From the NCBI GenBank assembly GCA_023388715.1, contig JAEWFT010000055.1, positions 1 to 64,000 of the forward strand: a DNA stretch of 64,000 nucleotides, read 5' to 3'. Origin of the DNA: Pseudomonadota bacterium. GTDB taxonomy: Bacteria > Pseudomonadota > Gammaproteobacteria > Xanthomonadales > Xanthomonadaceae. Under the pieces are notes generated by a model that ran no database searches, was not told the origin of the DNA, and saw only the letters and a list, made by a program, of their open reading frames with translations. Of the stretch, positions 53,100-62,238 are shown in pieces (positions within the stretch are counted from its first letter, which is position 1; every line of letters begins with the position of its first letter). Position numbers and translations under genes: made by a program.

Positions 53100-54151
53100 G
53101 CCGCGGCCCCGATGCGCTCCAGCCGGTAGCTGCCGTCCAGCACGCGCTGCACCCACGGCTGGTTGGCCAGGTACCAGTCGACGGTCTCGGCGATGCCACG
53201 CTCGAAGGTGTACTTCGGCTGCCAGCCGAGTTCATCGCGCAGCTTGCTGGCGTCGATCGCGTAGCGGCGGTCGTGGCCCGGGCGGTCCGCCACGTAGGTG
53301 ATCTGCGAGGCGCGCGGCAGTCCGTCCTCGCGCGGCCGGCGCTGGTCGAGCAGCGCGCAGATCGCGTTCACCACCTCGATGTTCTGCATCTCGGCATTGC
53401 CGCCCACGTTGTAGGTCTCGCCCACCCGGCCCTTGGCCAGCACGGTTCGGATCGCCTCGCAGTGGTCGGTCACGAACAGCCAGTCGCGCACCTGCTTGCC
53501 GTCGCCGTACACCGGCAGCGGCTCGCCGGCCAGCGCCTTGGCGATCACCAGCGGGATGAGCTTCTCGGGAAAATGGTACGGGCCGTAGTTGTTGCTGCAG
53601 TTGGTGGTCAGCACCGGCAGCCCGTAGGTGTGGTGGAACGCCCGCACCAGGTGGTCGGAGGCGGCCTTGCTCGCCGAGTACGGCGAGTTCGGCGCGTACG
53701 GCGTCTCTTCGGTGAACAGGCCGGTCTCGCCCAGCGTGCCGTAGACCTCGTCGGTGGACACGTGCAGGAAGCGGAACGCATCCCTGGCATCGCCCTCCAG
53801 CGACTTCCAGTGGTCGCGCACCGCCTCCAGCAGCGCGAGGGTGCCGACCACGTTGGTCTGGATGAACGCCGCCGGGCCATCGATGGAGCGGTCCACGTGG
53901 CTTTCGGCGGCGAAGTTCACCACCGCGTCCGGGCGGTGCTCGGCCAGCAGCCGTGACACCAGCGCGCGATCGCCGATGTCGCCGTGCACGAACACGTGGT
54001 TCGGATCACCCTCGATCGCGGCCAGGGTGTCGCGGTTGCCGGCGTAGGTCAGTGCATCCAGGTTCACCACCTTGATGCCATTCGCGACCGCGCCCAGCAC
54101 GAAATTGCCGCCGATGAAACCGGCGCCGCCGGTGACCAGCCATGTCGTCAT
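53096..54151 (-). CDS. rfbB: dTDP-glucose 4,6-dehydratase
   Basis: A 351-residue extended short-chain dehydrogenase. Seen: VTGGAGFIGGNFVL (NAD site), NFAAESHVDRSIDGP, HVSTDEVYGTLGE and the catalytic YSASKAASDHLV (YxxxK). It forms dTDP-4-keto-6-deoxyglucose and is the first gene of the tightly overlapping rfbBACD operon, which supplies rhamnose for O-antigen or other surface polysaccharide. The ssb gene lies 25 bases upstream on the same strand. Confidence 0.97.
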   Translation of the reverse strand: MTTWLVTGGAGFIGGNFVLGAVANGIKVVNLDALTYAGNRDTLAAIEGDPNHVFVHGDIGDRALVSRLLAEHRPDAVVNFAAESHVDRSIDGPAAFIQTNVVGTLALLEAVRDHWKSLEGDARDAFRFLHVSTDEVYGTLGETGLFTEETPYAPNSPYSASKAASDHLVRAFHHTYGLPVLTTNCSNNYGPYHFPEKLIPLVIAKALAGEPLPVYGDGKQVRDWLFVTDHCEAIRTVLAKGRVGETYNVGGNAEMQNIEVVNAICALLDQRRPREDGLPRASQITYVADRPGHDRRYAIDASKLRDELGWQPKYTFERGIAETVDWYLANQPWVQRVLDGSYRLERIGAAA

Positions 54152-54176
54152 GCGTCAGCTTCCTTGCGTGAACCGA

Positions 54177-54674
54177 TCAGAACGGGATGTCGTCGTCGAA
54201 CGGGACGTCATCGAAACTGGGCTTGGCCGGCGCCGCCGCCGGCTCGCGACGCTGGGCGGGCGCGCGCTGCTGGCGTTCGCCGCCGAAGCTGCCGCCACCG
54301 CGCTGCTGGTAGCCGCCGCCTTCGCCACCGCCACGCTGGCCATCACCGCCGCCGAGCATCTGCATGTCCTCGCCGATGATGTCCGTGGTGTAGTGCTTCA
54401 CCCCGTCCTTCTCGTAGGAGCCGTATTCGATGCGGCCCTCGATGTAGACCTGGCGGCCCTTCTTCAGGTACTCGCCGGCGACTTCCGCGGTCTTGCCGAA
54501 CAGCTTGACGCGGTGCCACTCGGTCTTTTCCTGGAAATTGCCGTCCTTGTCCTTGCGCGAGTAGGTCGTGGCCACGCTCAGCGTGGCGATCGCCATGCCG
54601 CCCTGGGTGTACTTCACGTCCGGGTCGTTGCCCAGGTTGCCGAGCAGGATCACCTTGTTGACGCCGCGTGCCAT
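54177..54674 (-). CDS. ssb: Single-stranded DNA-binding protein
   Basis: A 165-residue SSB: N-terminal OB fold (ARGVNKVILLGNLGNDPDVKY, EKTEWHRVKLFGKTAEVAGEY, YIEGRIEYGSYEKDGVKHY), a Gly/Gln/Arg-rich flexible linker (about 110-140) and the acidic partner-binding tip DDDIPF. It coats single-stranded DNA at forks and during repair. Divergent from ispB. A TATACT -10 candidate for it lies at 54726-54721. Confidence 0.97.
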   Translation of the reverse strand: MARGVNKVILLGNLGNDPDVKYTQGGMAIATLSVATTYSRKDKDGNFQEKTEWHRVKLFGKTAEVAGEYLKKGRQVYIEGRIEYGSYEKDGVKHYTTDIIGEDMQMLGGGDGQRGGGEGGGYQQRGGGSFGGERQQRAPAQRREPAAAPAKPSFDDVPFDDDIPF

Positions 54675-54789
54675 GTTCTTCCTCGACTCGATATCGTCCG
54701 GAGCGGACGACTGGCATTGCAGTATAGCCGCCGGCCCGCGGCCACCGGCGGACCGCCCGCGCCCGGGTCGGGGAAACCCGCATCCCGCC

Positions 54790-54795
54790 TATAAT
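54790..54795 (+). promoter_or_regulatory. -10 element for ispB
   Basis: A perfect TATAAT lies 25 bases before the ATG at 54821, in a GC-rich region. No good -35 is visible. Confidence 0.4.
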
Positions 54796-54820
54796 CCGGC
54801 AACCCCCGACCGCAGCGCCC

Positions 54821-55837
54821 ATGTCCGACACCGCCCCCCTGCCCCCCGCCCGGCTGGAGCTGCCCGCGATCCAGGCCCTGGCCGCGACCGACATGGCCGC
54901 GCTGGATCGGCTGATCCGCCAGCGGCTGGCGTCCGACGTGGTGCTGATCAACCAGGTCGCCGAGTACATCATCGGCGCCGGCGGCAAGCGCCTGCGCCCG
55001 ATGCTGCTGCTGCTGGCCGCGGGCGCGCTGGGCGAAGCCACCGGCAAGCCCATCGGCCCGGATGCCCACCAGCTCGCGGCGGTGGTGGAGTTCATCCACA
55101 CCTCCACCCTGCTGCACGACGACGTGGTCGACGAGTCCGACCTGCGCCGCGGGCGCAAGACCGCCAACGCGGTCTGGGGCAATGCCGCCAGCGTGCTGGT
55201 CGGCGACTTCCTGTACTCGCGCAGCTTCCAGCTGATGGTGGAACTCGGGTCGATGCAGGTGCAGCGCATCCTCGCCGACACCACCAACACCATCGCCGAG
55301 GGCGAGGTGCTGCAGCTGCTGCACGTGCGCAACCCGGATACCGACGAAGCCGCGTACCTGCGGGTCATCGAGCGCAAGACCGCGATCCTGTTCGCCGCCG
55401 CCAGCCGCCTCGGGGCGCTGCTGGCCGGCGCCGACGTCGCGACCCAGCAGCGCCTGCACGACTACGGGCTGGCGCTGGGGTATGCGTTCCAGATCGCCGA
55501 CGACGTGCTCGACTACGCCTCGGATGCGCAGACGCTCGGCAAGAACCTGGGGGACGACCTCGCCGAGGGCAAGATGACCCTGCCGCTGATCCATGCCATG
55601 GCCCAGGCCGATGCCGGCACCTGCCAGCGGTTGCGCCAGGTCGTCGAGCAGGGCGACGCCGACGCCCTGCCCGAAGTGATGGCGGCGATCGCCGAGCACG
55701 ATTCGCTGGCCTATTGCCACAAGCGCGCCGAGGACTACGCCAGGAATGCGGAAGACGCCCTGCTGGGGCTGCCGGAGAACGCGTACGTCGCCGCTCTGCG
55801 CGGGCTGGCGCAGTACGCGGTCAGCCGCGACCACTGA
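54821..55837 (+). CDS. ispB: Octaprenyl diphosphate synthase (polyprenyl synthetase)
   Basis: A 338-residue trans-prenyltransferase: first Asp-rich motif LLHDDVVDESDLRRG and second FQIADDVLDYASD, both binding Mg-diphosphate, plus GGKRLRPMLLLLAAGAL. It makes the C40 (or similar) side chain of ubiquinone. ATG 54821 matches the usual family N-terminus. It converges on the dienelactone hydrolase gene with 3 bases between. Confidence 0.95.
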   Translation: MSDTAPLPPARLELPAIQALAATDMAALDRLIRQRLASDVVLINQVAEYIIGAGGKRLRPMLLLLAAGALGEATGKPIGPDAHQLAAVVEFIHTSTLLHDDVVDESDLRRGRKTANAVWGNAASVLVGDFLYSRSFQLMVELGSMQVQRILADTTNTIAEGEVLQLLHVRNPDTDEAAYLRVIERKTAILFAAASRLGALLAGADVATQQRLHDYGLALGYAFQIADDVLDYASDAQTLGKNLGDDLAEGKMTLPLIHAMAQADAGTCQRLRQVVEQGDADALPEVMAAIAEHDSLAYCHKRAEDYARNAEDALLGLPENAYVAALRGLAQYAVSRDH

Positions 55838-55840
55838 GAC

Positions 55841-56641
55841 TCAGGGCGCGATCGCGAACCGCTCGCGGAAGAAGTCGTCCATCATCCGGTAGGCACGCCG
55901 GGCGGCGCGTTCGTCGTAGCGGCAGTTGCTTGCCGGGTCGCTGCCGGCGGACGGCTCGGCGAAGCAGTGCACCGCGCCGCTGAAGTCCACGAACTGCCAG
56001 TCGGCCTTCGCCGCATCCATTTCCTGCTCGAAGGCGAGGATCTGGTCGTCGCTGACCGCCTTGTCGTCGGCGCCATTGAGCACGAGCACCGATGCGGGGA
56101 TCGCGGCGGCGGTGGGCGACTTGGCCCCGGGGGCCAACCCGCCATGCAGGCTGACCACGCCCGCCACGTCGGCGCCGGCGCGCGCCAGCTCCAGTACCGC
56201 CGAGCCACCGAAGCAGAATCCGAACGCGCCAACCCGCGCGGCATCCAACGGCGCGCGCCCCGCCTGCGCCTTCAGGGTGGCGAGCGCCGCCTGCATGCGT
56301 GCGCGCAACGGGCCGCGATCCTCGCCGCGCAGGCTGCCGGCAAGCTTGCCCGCCGCGGCGCTGTCTTTCGGCTGCCGGCCCTTGCCGTACACGTCAGCGA
56401 CCAGCACCACGTACTGCGTCCCCGCCACCGCCTTGGCGCGTTCGATCGCGTCGTCGGTGACGCCCATCCAGTTCGGCACCATCACCAGACCCGGGCGCTT
56501 CGGTGCACCGCTATCGTCATGCACCAGGTAGCCGCTGAAGCGCTCGCCGCCCACCGACCATTCCAGCGCGCGCACCTGCATGGCGGCGAAGGCGGGAACG
56601 GCGGCAAGCAGCAGGGCAGTGGCAAGCAGGACGCGGCGCAT
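55841..56641 (-). CDS. Dienelactone hydrolase-family protein, exported
   Basis: A 266-residue alpha/beta hydrolase with a signal peptide (RRVLLATALLLAAVPAFAA). Catalytic triad: nucleophile Cys in FGFCFGGSAVLE, Asp in LNGADDKAVSD, His in SGAVHCFAEPSA. Conserved RPGLVMVPNWMGVTD and YVVLVADVYGKG. The real substrate is unknown; dienelactone is the family name only. Confidence 0.88.
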   Translation of the reverse strand: MRRVLLATALLLAAVPAFAAMQVRALEWSVGGERFSGYLVHDDSGAPKRPGLVMVPNWMGVTDDAIERAKAVAGTQYVVLVADVYGKGRQPKDSAAAGKLAGSLRGEDRGPLRARMQAALATLKAQAGRAPLDAARVGAFGFCFGGSAVLELARAGADVAGVVSLHGGLAPGAKSPTAAAIPASVLVLNGADDKAVSDDQILAFEQEMDAAKADWQFVDFSGAVHCFAEPSAGSDPASNCRYDERAARRAYRMMDDFFRERFAIAP

Positions 56642-56707
56642 GGCGATTCCTCCGGAGGCGGGGCTACAGCGTAGCCAGCCTGTGTTCGGCAGGCGTGAGC
56701 GCCGCCT

Positions 56708-58126
56708 TCAGGCGATCCCGATCCCCGCGATCCCGGAGATCAGCTCCGGGTCGAAACCGGCAAGTTGCGCGAAGTGCCGCCCACGGGCGACGTAGTCCGT
56801 GTAGGCGCCAAAGCTCGGCGCGCCCGGCGAGAGCAGCACCACGCCGCCTTCCGGCAACGCCGCGCGCGCCAGCGGCATCGCCTCCGCGAGGCCGTCCGCG
56901 GCGTGCAGGACGAATCCCGCCTCGCGCGCGAGCGGCGCCAGCAGGGCATGGATGCGCGGGCCGTTCGCGCCCATGGTGATGATCGCGTCCGGCGCCTGCG
57001 TGCGCATCGCCGCGGCGAAGTCGTCCCACGGCAGGCCACGCTCATGCCCGCCCACCAGCAGCGCCACAGGCCGGTGCCGGTACAGCGCCAGCGCCGCCAG
57101 CGTGGCCATCGGCGTGGTGCTGATCGAGTCATTGACGTAGAGGATGCCATCGCGCGCGCCCAGCGGCTGCAGCCGGTTCGGCAGCGGCTCGAACCCGGCG
57201 GCGTGCGGCGCCAACGCGGCGGCATCCAGTCCGAACGCCTCCAGCGCGGTCAGCACTGCGCACAGGTTGCTGCGGTTGTGCCTGCCGGGCAACGGCAGCG
57301 CCGAGGTGTCCATCACCCGGGTCTCTCCGCGATGCAGCGCATCGCCGCGCAGGTGCCATCCCTCCGCGTTGCCGTACCAGTGCACCTCGCTGTGCGGAAG
57401 CTGCAGCGCGGCCAGCAGCGGATCGTCGGCATTGAGCACCGCGACCCGCGGCCAGGCCTGCGTCACCAGGGAAAGCTTGTCCTCCACGTAGCGCTGCTGG
57501 CTGCCGTGCCAGTCCAGGTGCTCGGGTTGGAGGTTGGTGACGATCGCGATCCCGGGCCTTGCGCCAGAGGCGGCGACATCGCCGGTCTGGTAGCTGGACA
57601 ACTCGATCGCCCAGGCATCGGGCGTGGCGTCCAGCAGCTCCAGCAGCGGCAGGCCGATGTTGCCGGCCAGCGCGGTGCGCAGCCCCGCGGCACGCAGCAG
57701 GTGCGCCAGCAGCGCCGAGGTGGTGCTCTTGCCCTTTGTCCCGGTCACGCACAGGGTGCGCGCCATCGTGCCGTCGCCCGCGCGCTCGCCGAACCAGAGC
57801 CCGGTGCCGCCAGTGAAGCGGGTGCCATGCGCGGCGGCGTGCAGCACCTCCGGCCGGTACGGGCTGATCCCCGGCGACTTCACCACGACATCGAAGCGGG
57901 CCAGCTGCGCGCCGCTTGCGTCATGCGCGACGTGCAGGCCGGGATCCGCGAGCGCCTCCACTTCAGCCGCCTCGGCCTCGCTGCAGATGACCGTCAGTGG
58001 CTGCCCCGGCAGGCGTGCCCGCAACGCCTTGCAGGCGGCACGTCCCTCGCGGCCCCAGCCCCACAGCGCCACCCGCCGCCCGGCGAGGTCGGCGATGCGC
58101 CGCGGCTCAGCGGGCGAAGCGGTCAC
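56708..58126 (-). CDS. murD2: UDP-N-acetylmuramoyl-L-alanine--L-glutamate ligase MurD2
   Basis: About 472 residues of the Mur ligase family: VALWGWGREGRAACKALRA at the N-terminus, ATP loop CVTGTKGKSTTSALLAHLL, YQTGD and the middle/late domains (LQPEHLDWHG, LPGRHNRSNLCAVLTALE, YVNDSISTTPMATLAAL). It adds L-Glu to UDP-MurNAc-L-Ala in the xanthomonad variant pathway, in contrast to classical MurD, which uses D-Glu. The MurD2 identity rests on pairing with murL just upstream. GTG 58126 (GGGAG upstream) was chosen; ATG 58168 is possible. Confidence 0.85.
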   Translation of the reverse strand: MTASPAEPRRIADLAGRRVALWGWGREGRAACKALRARLPGQPLTVICSEAEAAEVEALADPGLHVAHDASGAQLARFDVVVKSPGISPYRPEVLHAAAHGTRFTGGTGLWFGERAGDGTMARTLCVTGTKGKSTTSALLAHLLRAAGLRTALAGNIGLPLLELLDATPDAWAIELSSYQTGDVAASGARPGIAIVTNLQPEHLDWHGSQQRYVEDKLSLVTQAWPRVAVLNADDPLLAALQLPHSEVHWYGNAEGWHLRGDALHRGETRVMDTSALPLPGRHNRSNLCAVLTALEAFGLDAAALAPHAAGFEPLPNRLQPLGARDGILYVNDSISTTPMATLAALALYRHRPVALLVGGHERGLPWDDFAAAMRTQAPDAIITMGANGPRIHALLAPLAREAGFVLHAADGLAEAMPLARAALPEGGVVLLSPGAPSFGAYTDYVARGRHFAQLAGFDPELISGIAGIGIA

Positions 58127-59492
58127 GCAGGCGCTCCCACACGGCTGGCGGGATGCGGTGCTCGTCATCGATCGCCAGCAGCGGCTCGATGCGCAGGTCC
58201 GCGGGATCCAGCATGGGGGCGATCGTCCTTGCGAACCGCGCCACCAGCGCGTCCTCGCGCCACTCGGGCCGTTGCGCCAGCGCCATCATCGCCGCGCGCG
58301 ACTCGCGGCCCTCGCCGACGCATTCGAACGGTTTGTGCTCGCCGAACTCCAGCAGGGCGTCGAAGCCGTCCGTCTGCGCGGGATCGTCAAGCAGGTTGCG
58401 GCCCACGATCGCCACCAGCCGCGGCTTGGGCATGAACGGCGCCAGCGCCAGGAACACGAAATGGCATTTCGGGCACACCCCGCACCAGCGGCTGGTGGGG
58501 CGCTCGCCGAGGATATGGAAGTTGCGGTTGCAGCTGGAGAAATGCGCGTCGTAGCGGTCGCTGCGCGCGAACTGACGCGCTACCGCCAGCTCGCTCAGCG
58601 GCCGCAGCAGGGAGTAGTAGCGCAGGTCCGCCGCCACGTGGGATTGCAGGTGATCCCCGAACATGGACTCGAACGCCCAGCCCTTCGACCACTGGTGGTT
58701 GACCTCGCCGGTGCCGGGGATGAGCGAGCCGTAGCTGGCGGAGCGCTCGTTGGAGAACACCACCTGGTCCACGCCCAGCACCACCGCGGCAAAGGCCAGG
58801 ATCGCCGAATTCACCGCGGTAACCGGGATGTGCCCGTTCCACGCGCCCTGGCGGTTGTAGTCGAACAGCTGCGGCGCCAGCTGGCGGCCGATGTTGAGGG
58901 TGGGCAACCCGGTCTGCGCGGCGCAGGCGGCAATCAGCTGCGACCCGCCGATCCAGGTCACCGTCTGCGCGATGCCCGCCGCGCGCAGGGCTTCGATGGT
59001 GACCAGCGAGTCCTTGCCGCCGCCAATGGCGACCAGCGCATGCTCGCGCAAGCCCACTGCGGGAGCGGCTTCCGCCGCGATCGACGCCTCGTTCGGGGCA
59101 GAAGCCCCACCCACGGGGAACTTGATCCTGCCGCGCAGGTCCAGCCCGTTGCGGTAGGCGAACTCGCCCAGCCCGTTGAGGTAGACCGCTTCCACCAGCG
59201 CCGCGGTCGCGCCGTCGATGGGCGCGCCTTCGACCTCGATTGCCGCCGGCACCGCCGCCTTGTAGTAGCTCACGCCGGCGATCAGGTGCAGCAGCCGCAG
59301 TGCGCGCCCCGCGGCCTGCGCGCGCGCGCCTTCCAGCAGGAACGGCGCGCCCGGTAGGGTGACGGTTTCCACCAGCTCGGGGCCATCGTCGAAGGCGTAC
59401 GCCAGCTGCGCCACGCCGGTCTGCGGATCGAAGCCGCAGCGGACGAAGCGGAATGCGCGGATCGCGTCGCGCTGGAAGGACCAACCACTCAT
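58107..59492 (-). CDS. murL: UDP-MurNAc-L-Ala-L-Glu epimerase MurL
   Basis: A 461-residue protein of the MurL family: LVAIGGGKDSLVTIEALRAA (GGGKDS, PP-loop-like ATP motif), TWIGGSQLIAACAAQTGLPT, VVFSNERSASYGSLI, FSSCNRNFHILGERPT and CGVCPKCHFVFLALAPFM (Cys-rich motif). With MurD2 it makes D-Glu in the peptidoglycan stem by epimerising the L-Glu of UDP-MurNAc-L-Ala-L-Glu (established in Xanthomonas oryzae). It replaces the usual D-Glu route through MurI and MurD. Both ends overlap neighbours: murD2 downstream and lysAC upstream (4 bases). Confidence 0.93.
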   Translation of the reverse strand: MSGWSFQRDAIRAFRFVRCGFDPQTGVAQLAYAFDDGPELVETVTLPGAPFLLEGARAQAAGRALRLLHLIAGVSYYKAAVPAAIEVEGAPIDGATAALVEAVYLNGLGEFAYRNGLDLRGRIKFPVGGASAPNEASIAAEAAPAVGLREHALVAIGGGKDSLVTIEALRAAGIAQTVTWIGGSQLIAACAAQTGLPTLNIGRQLAPQLFDYNRQGAWNGHIPVTAVNSAILAFAAVVLGVDQVVFSNERSASYGSLIPGTGEVNHQWSKGWAFESMFGDHLQSHVAADLRYYSLLRPLSELAVARQFARSDRYDAHFSSCNRNFHILGERPTSRWCGVCPKCHFVFLALAPFMPKPRLVAIVGRNLLDDPAQTDGFDALLEFGEHKPFECVGEGRESRAAMMALAQRPEWREDALVARFARTIAPMLDPADLRIEPLLAIDDEHRIPPAVWERLRDRFAR

Positions 59493-62089
59493 TGCAGGAC
59501 ATCCTCCACGGGCAGCGCGCGCAGATTGTAGGTGCTGGCCATGCTGAAGCCGTAGGCTCCCGCGTCGGCCACCAGCATGGTGTCGCCGGGAGCGGTGGCC
59601 GCGGGCAGCTTCACCCGCTGGCCGAAACGGTCACGCGATTCGCCAATGGGCCCGACGACCTCGAACAGGCCATCGGCGCCAGCGTCGAGCCGCGACAGGT
59701 TGTGGATGTCGTGCCAGGCGTCGTACAGGGCAGGACGCAGCAGTGTGTTCATCCCGGCGTCGAGGCCAACCCGCCACGTGCCGTCCTTCTCCACGACCTG
59801 GCTCGCCGATGCCAGCAGCACCCCGGCTTCCGCCACCAGGAAGCGGCCCGGCTCGACCGCCAGCCGGAACGCCGGGTGCACCGCCTTGATCGAGGCAAGG
59901 CCGGCGGCCCAGCCCTGGAGGTCGAACGGCTCGTCGTCATCGCTGTAGGCCACGGGCAAGCCACCGCCAAGGTCGAGGACCTCGACGCTGCCGATCCGGC
60001 GCGCGAAGCCCGCCAGCTCATCCGCGACCTCCAGCCAGTGGCCCACCGACGCGATCCCGCTGCCGAGGTGCGCATGCAGGCCGGTGATGCGCACGTCAAG
60101 CGCGCGCGCGACCTCCATGAACTCCTCCAGCCGCGGCGCCGACAGTCCAAATTTCGACAGCCGCCCGCCGGTGCTGGTCTGCCCATGGTGGCCATCGCCA
60201 TGGCCGGGATCCAGCCGCAGCCACAACGCGCGGCCGCCGAAGACCTGCGGCCAGCGCCGCAGCAGCTCCACGTTGTCCACGGTCACGGTGGCGCCGCGCG
60301 CCAGGGCATCCTCGTATTCGCCGATCGGCGCGAAGCTCGGGGTGAACAGCACGCGCGCCGGCGCGATGCCGGCAAGCGTCGCGAACACGCGTTCGACCTC
60401 GCCGCGTGACACGCATTCCATCCCGAATCCCTCTGCTTCCAGCGTGCGCAGGATCGTCGGGTGCGCATTGGCCTTGGCCGAGTAGTACCAGCGGTCCACC
60501 GCCGCGACATCCCGCAGCTGCCGCGCACGCTCGCGCACGGTGGCCAGGTCGTAGGCGTAGCGCGGGGTGCCCTGCGCCGCGAGCGCCAGCAGGGCGTCGC
60601 GCTTGCCCGGAGCGCGCCACCAAGGCGCTGGCCGCGGGCGCAGGCTGCCGTTGATCTCACGCCAGCGTGGCCCGAACACCTGCGGCTCGTACACCGGCAT
60701 CGCGCCGCTGTCGATCAGCTGCGCGTGCAGCTTCGGCATCAGGCCCTCGGCCGCCTCCTCGTCGATCACGAAGGTCAGGTTGAGGTCGTTGGAGGACTGC
60801 GAGATCAGGTGCACGCGCTCGCGCCCGAAGGTTTCCCAGACTTCCGACAGCTTGTGCAGCAGCGAGCGCATGCCGCGGCCGACCAGGGTGATCGCCGCGC
60901 AGGGCACGATCACCTTGACCCGGCACACCTGCGCCAGGTCCTCCGACAGCCGCGTGAGCACGTCGGTGGTCATCAGGTTCTCGGAGGGGTCCAGCGAGAC
61001 GGTCACGTTGGTTTCCGACGAACCGATCAGGTCCACCGACAGCCCGTGGCGGCGGAAGCGCTCGAACACGTCGGCGAGGAAGCCGACCTGCTGCCACATG
61101 CCGATGCCTTCCATCGACACCAGCACGATGCCATTGCGCCGGCTTATCGCCTTGACCCCGGGAACTGGCTCGGCCTGCCCGTCGATCGTGGTGCCGGGCA
61201 GCTCGGGACGCGCGGTATCCAGGATCGCCATCGGCACCCCGCCGTCACGGCAGGGCTTGATCGCGCGCGGATGCAGCACCTTGGCGCCGGTGGTCGCGAT
61301 TTCCTGCGCTTCCTGGTAGTCGAGCCGGGTGAGCAGGCGGGCGTCCGGCACCTCGCGCGGATTGGCGCTGAACATGCCGGGCACGTCGGTCCAAATCTCG
61401 ACCCGCGCCGCGCGCAGCAGCGCGCCGAAGTAGGCCGCCGAGGTATCCGATCCTCCGCGGCCGAGGATCGCGGTGCCGCCGTCGTGGTGGCGGGCGATGA
61501 ACCCCTGGGTGATCAGCATCCGGCTCGGCTGCGCGGCAAAGCGCTGGCGCCACGCGTCGTCGCAATCGCCGGCGCAGTTGACCGACAGCCGCTGCGACCA
61601 GGCGGACTGGTTGGGTTGCGGCGGCAGCGCCAACAGCCAGTCGCGCGCATCCATCCAGCCCACGTCGAGGCCGCGCGCGCGCAGGTAGGCCGCGCCCAGC
61701 GTCGAGGAGAGCAACTCGCCCTGCCCCAGAACGTCGGCCTGCCAGTCCAGGCTGCGCCCGGCCGCGCGCGGATCGCGGAGCAGTGCGTGCAACGCGGCGA
61801 GCCGCTCCCCAACCACGGCCTCCGGGTCCAGTTCCAGCCCGGCCACGAAGTCGCGGTGGCGTGCGTCGAGCCGCGCGACGGCGGCCGCCGGATCGCCAGT
61901 CCCGTCCGCGATCGCGGTCAGCTCGTTGGTAACGCCGGCCAGCGCCGAGACCACGACCAGCACCCGGGCGTCGGCCTCGCGCGCGCGCGCTTCGGCCAGC
62001 CGGCCGATGTTGTCCCAGCGTTCCCGGCGCGACACCGAGGTGCCGCCGAACTTCATCACCAGCCAGCGAGCGTCGGGGATTGCGGACAT
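59489..62089 (-). CDS. lysAC: Bifunctional aspartate kinase / diaminopimelate decarboxylase
   Basis: An 866-residue fusion. The N-terminal aspartate kinase part (about 1-460) has VMKFGGTSVSRRERWDNIG, ILGRGGSDTSAAYFGAL and ACT-domain region (VTVSLDPSENL, LISQSSNDLNLTFVID). The C-terminal decarboxylase part (about 505-866) is a PLP-barrel with YYSAKANAHPTILRTLEAEG (Lys-PLP), GLHAHLGSGI, EVLDLGGGLPV, VEPGRFLVAEAG and GAYGFSMASTYNLR. It thus covers the first and last steps from Asp to Lys. The two halves are translated in one frame with no stop. Typical of xanthomonads. Confidence 0.94.
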   Translation of the reverse strand: MSAIPDARWLVMKFGGTSVSRRERWDNIGRLAEARAREADARVLVVVSALAGVTNELTAIADGTGDPAAAVARLDARHRDFVAGLELDPEAVVGERLAALHALLRDPRAAGRSLDWQADVLGQGELLSSTLGAAYLRARGLDVGWMDARDWLLALPPQPNQSAWSQRLSVNCAGDCDDAWRQRFAAQPSRMLITQGFIARHHDGGTAILGRGGSDTSAAYFGALLRAARVEIWTDVPGMFSANPREVPDARLLTRLDYQEAQEIATTGAKVLHPRAIKPCRDGGVPMAILDTARPELPGTTIDGQAEPVPGVKAISRRNGIVLVSMEGIGMWQQVGFLADVFERFRRHGLSVDLIGSSETNVTVSLDPSENLMTTDVLTRLSEDLAQVCRVKVIVPCAAITLVGRGMRSLLHKLSEVWETFGRERVHLISQSSNDLNLTFVIDEEAAEGLMPKLHAQLIDSGAMPVYEPQVFGPRWREINGSLRPRPAPWWRAPGKRDALLALAAQGTPRYAYDLATVRERARQLRDVAAVDRWYYSAKANAHPTILRTLEAEGFGMECVSRGEVERVFATLAGIAPARVLFTPSFAPIGEYEDALARGATVTVDNVELLRRWPQVFGGRALWLRLDPGHGDGHHGQTSTGGRLSKFGLSAPRLEEFMEVARALDVRITGLHAHLGSGIASVGHWLEVADELAGFARRIGSVEVLDLGGGLPVAYSDDDEPFDLQGWAAGLASIKAVHPAFRLAVEPGRFLVAEAGVLLASASQVVEKDGTWRVGLDAGMNTLLRPALYDAWHDIHNLSRLDAGADGLFEVVGPIGESRDRFGQRVKLPAATAPGDTMLVADAGAYGFSMASTYNLRALPVEDVLQ

Positions 62090-62238
62090 GGACCTATGGA
62101 TGACGGAATCGCCACGGGCCCGCGGCGCCGTCGCATTCTACGGGCGGCAGCGGCCTGCTGCGCGCCGGCGATGGCGCCGCGGGGCACGCCCCGAGACGTC
62201 CCGTTGGTAAGCTGCGCGGCCCCACCCGGTGGATCGCC

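Noticed and set aside
62090..62238. Possible lysine riboswitch upstream of lysAC
   Set aside because: The 149-base gap shows no recognisable lysine riboswitch core or clear attenuator; it holds only short GC-rich inverted repeats.
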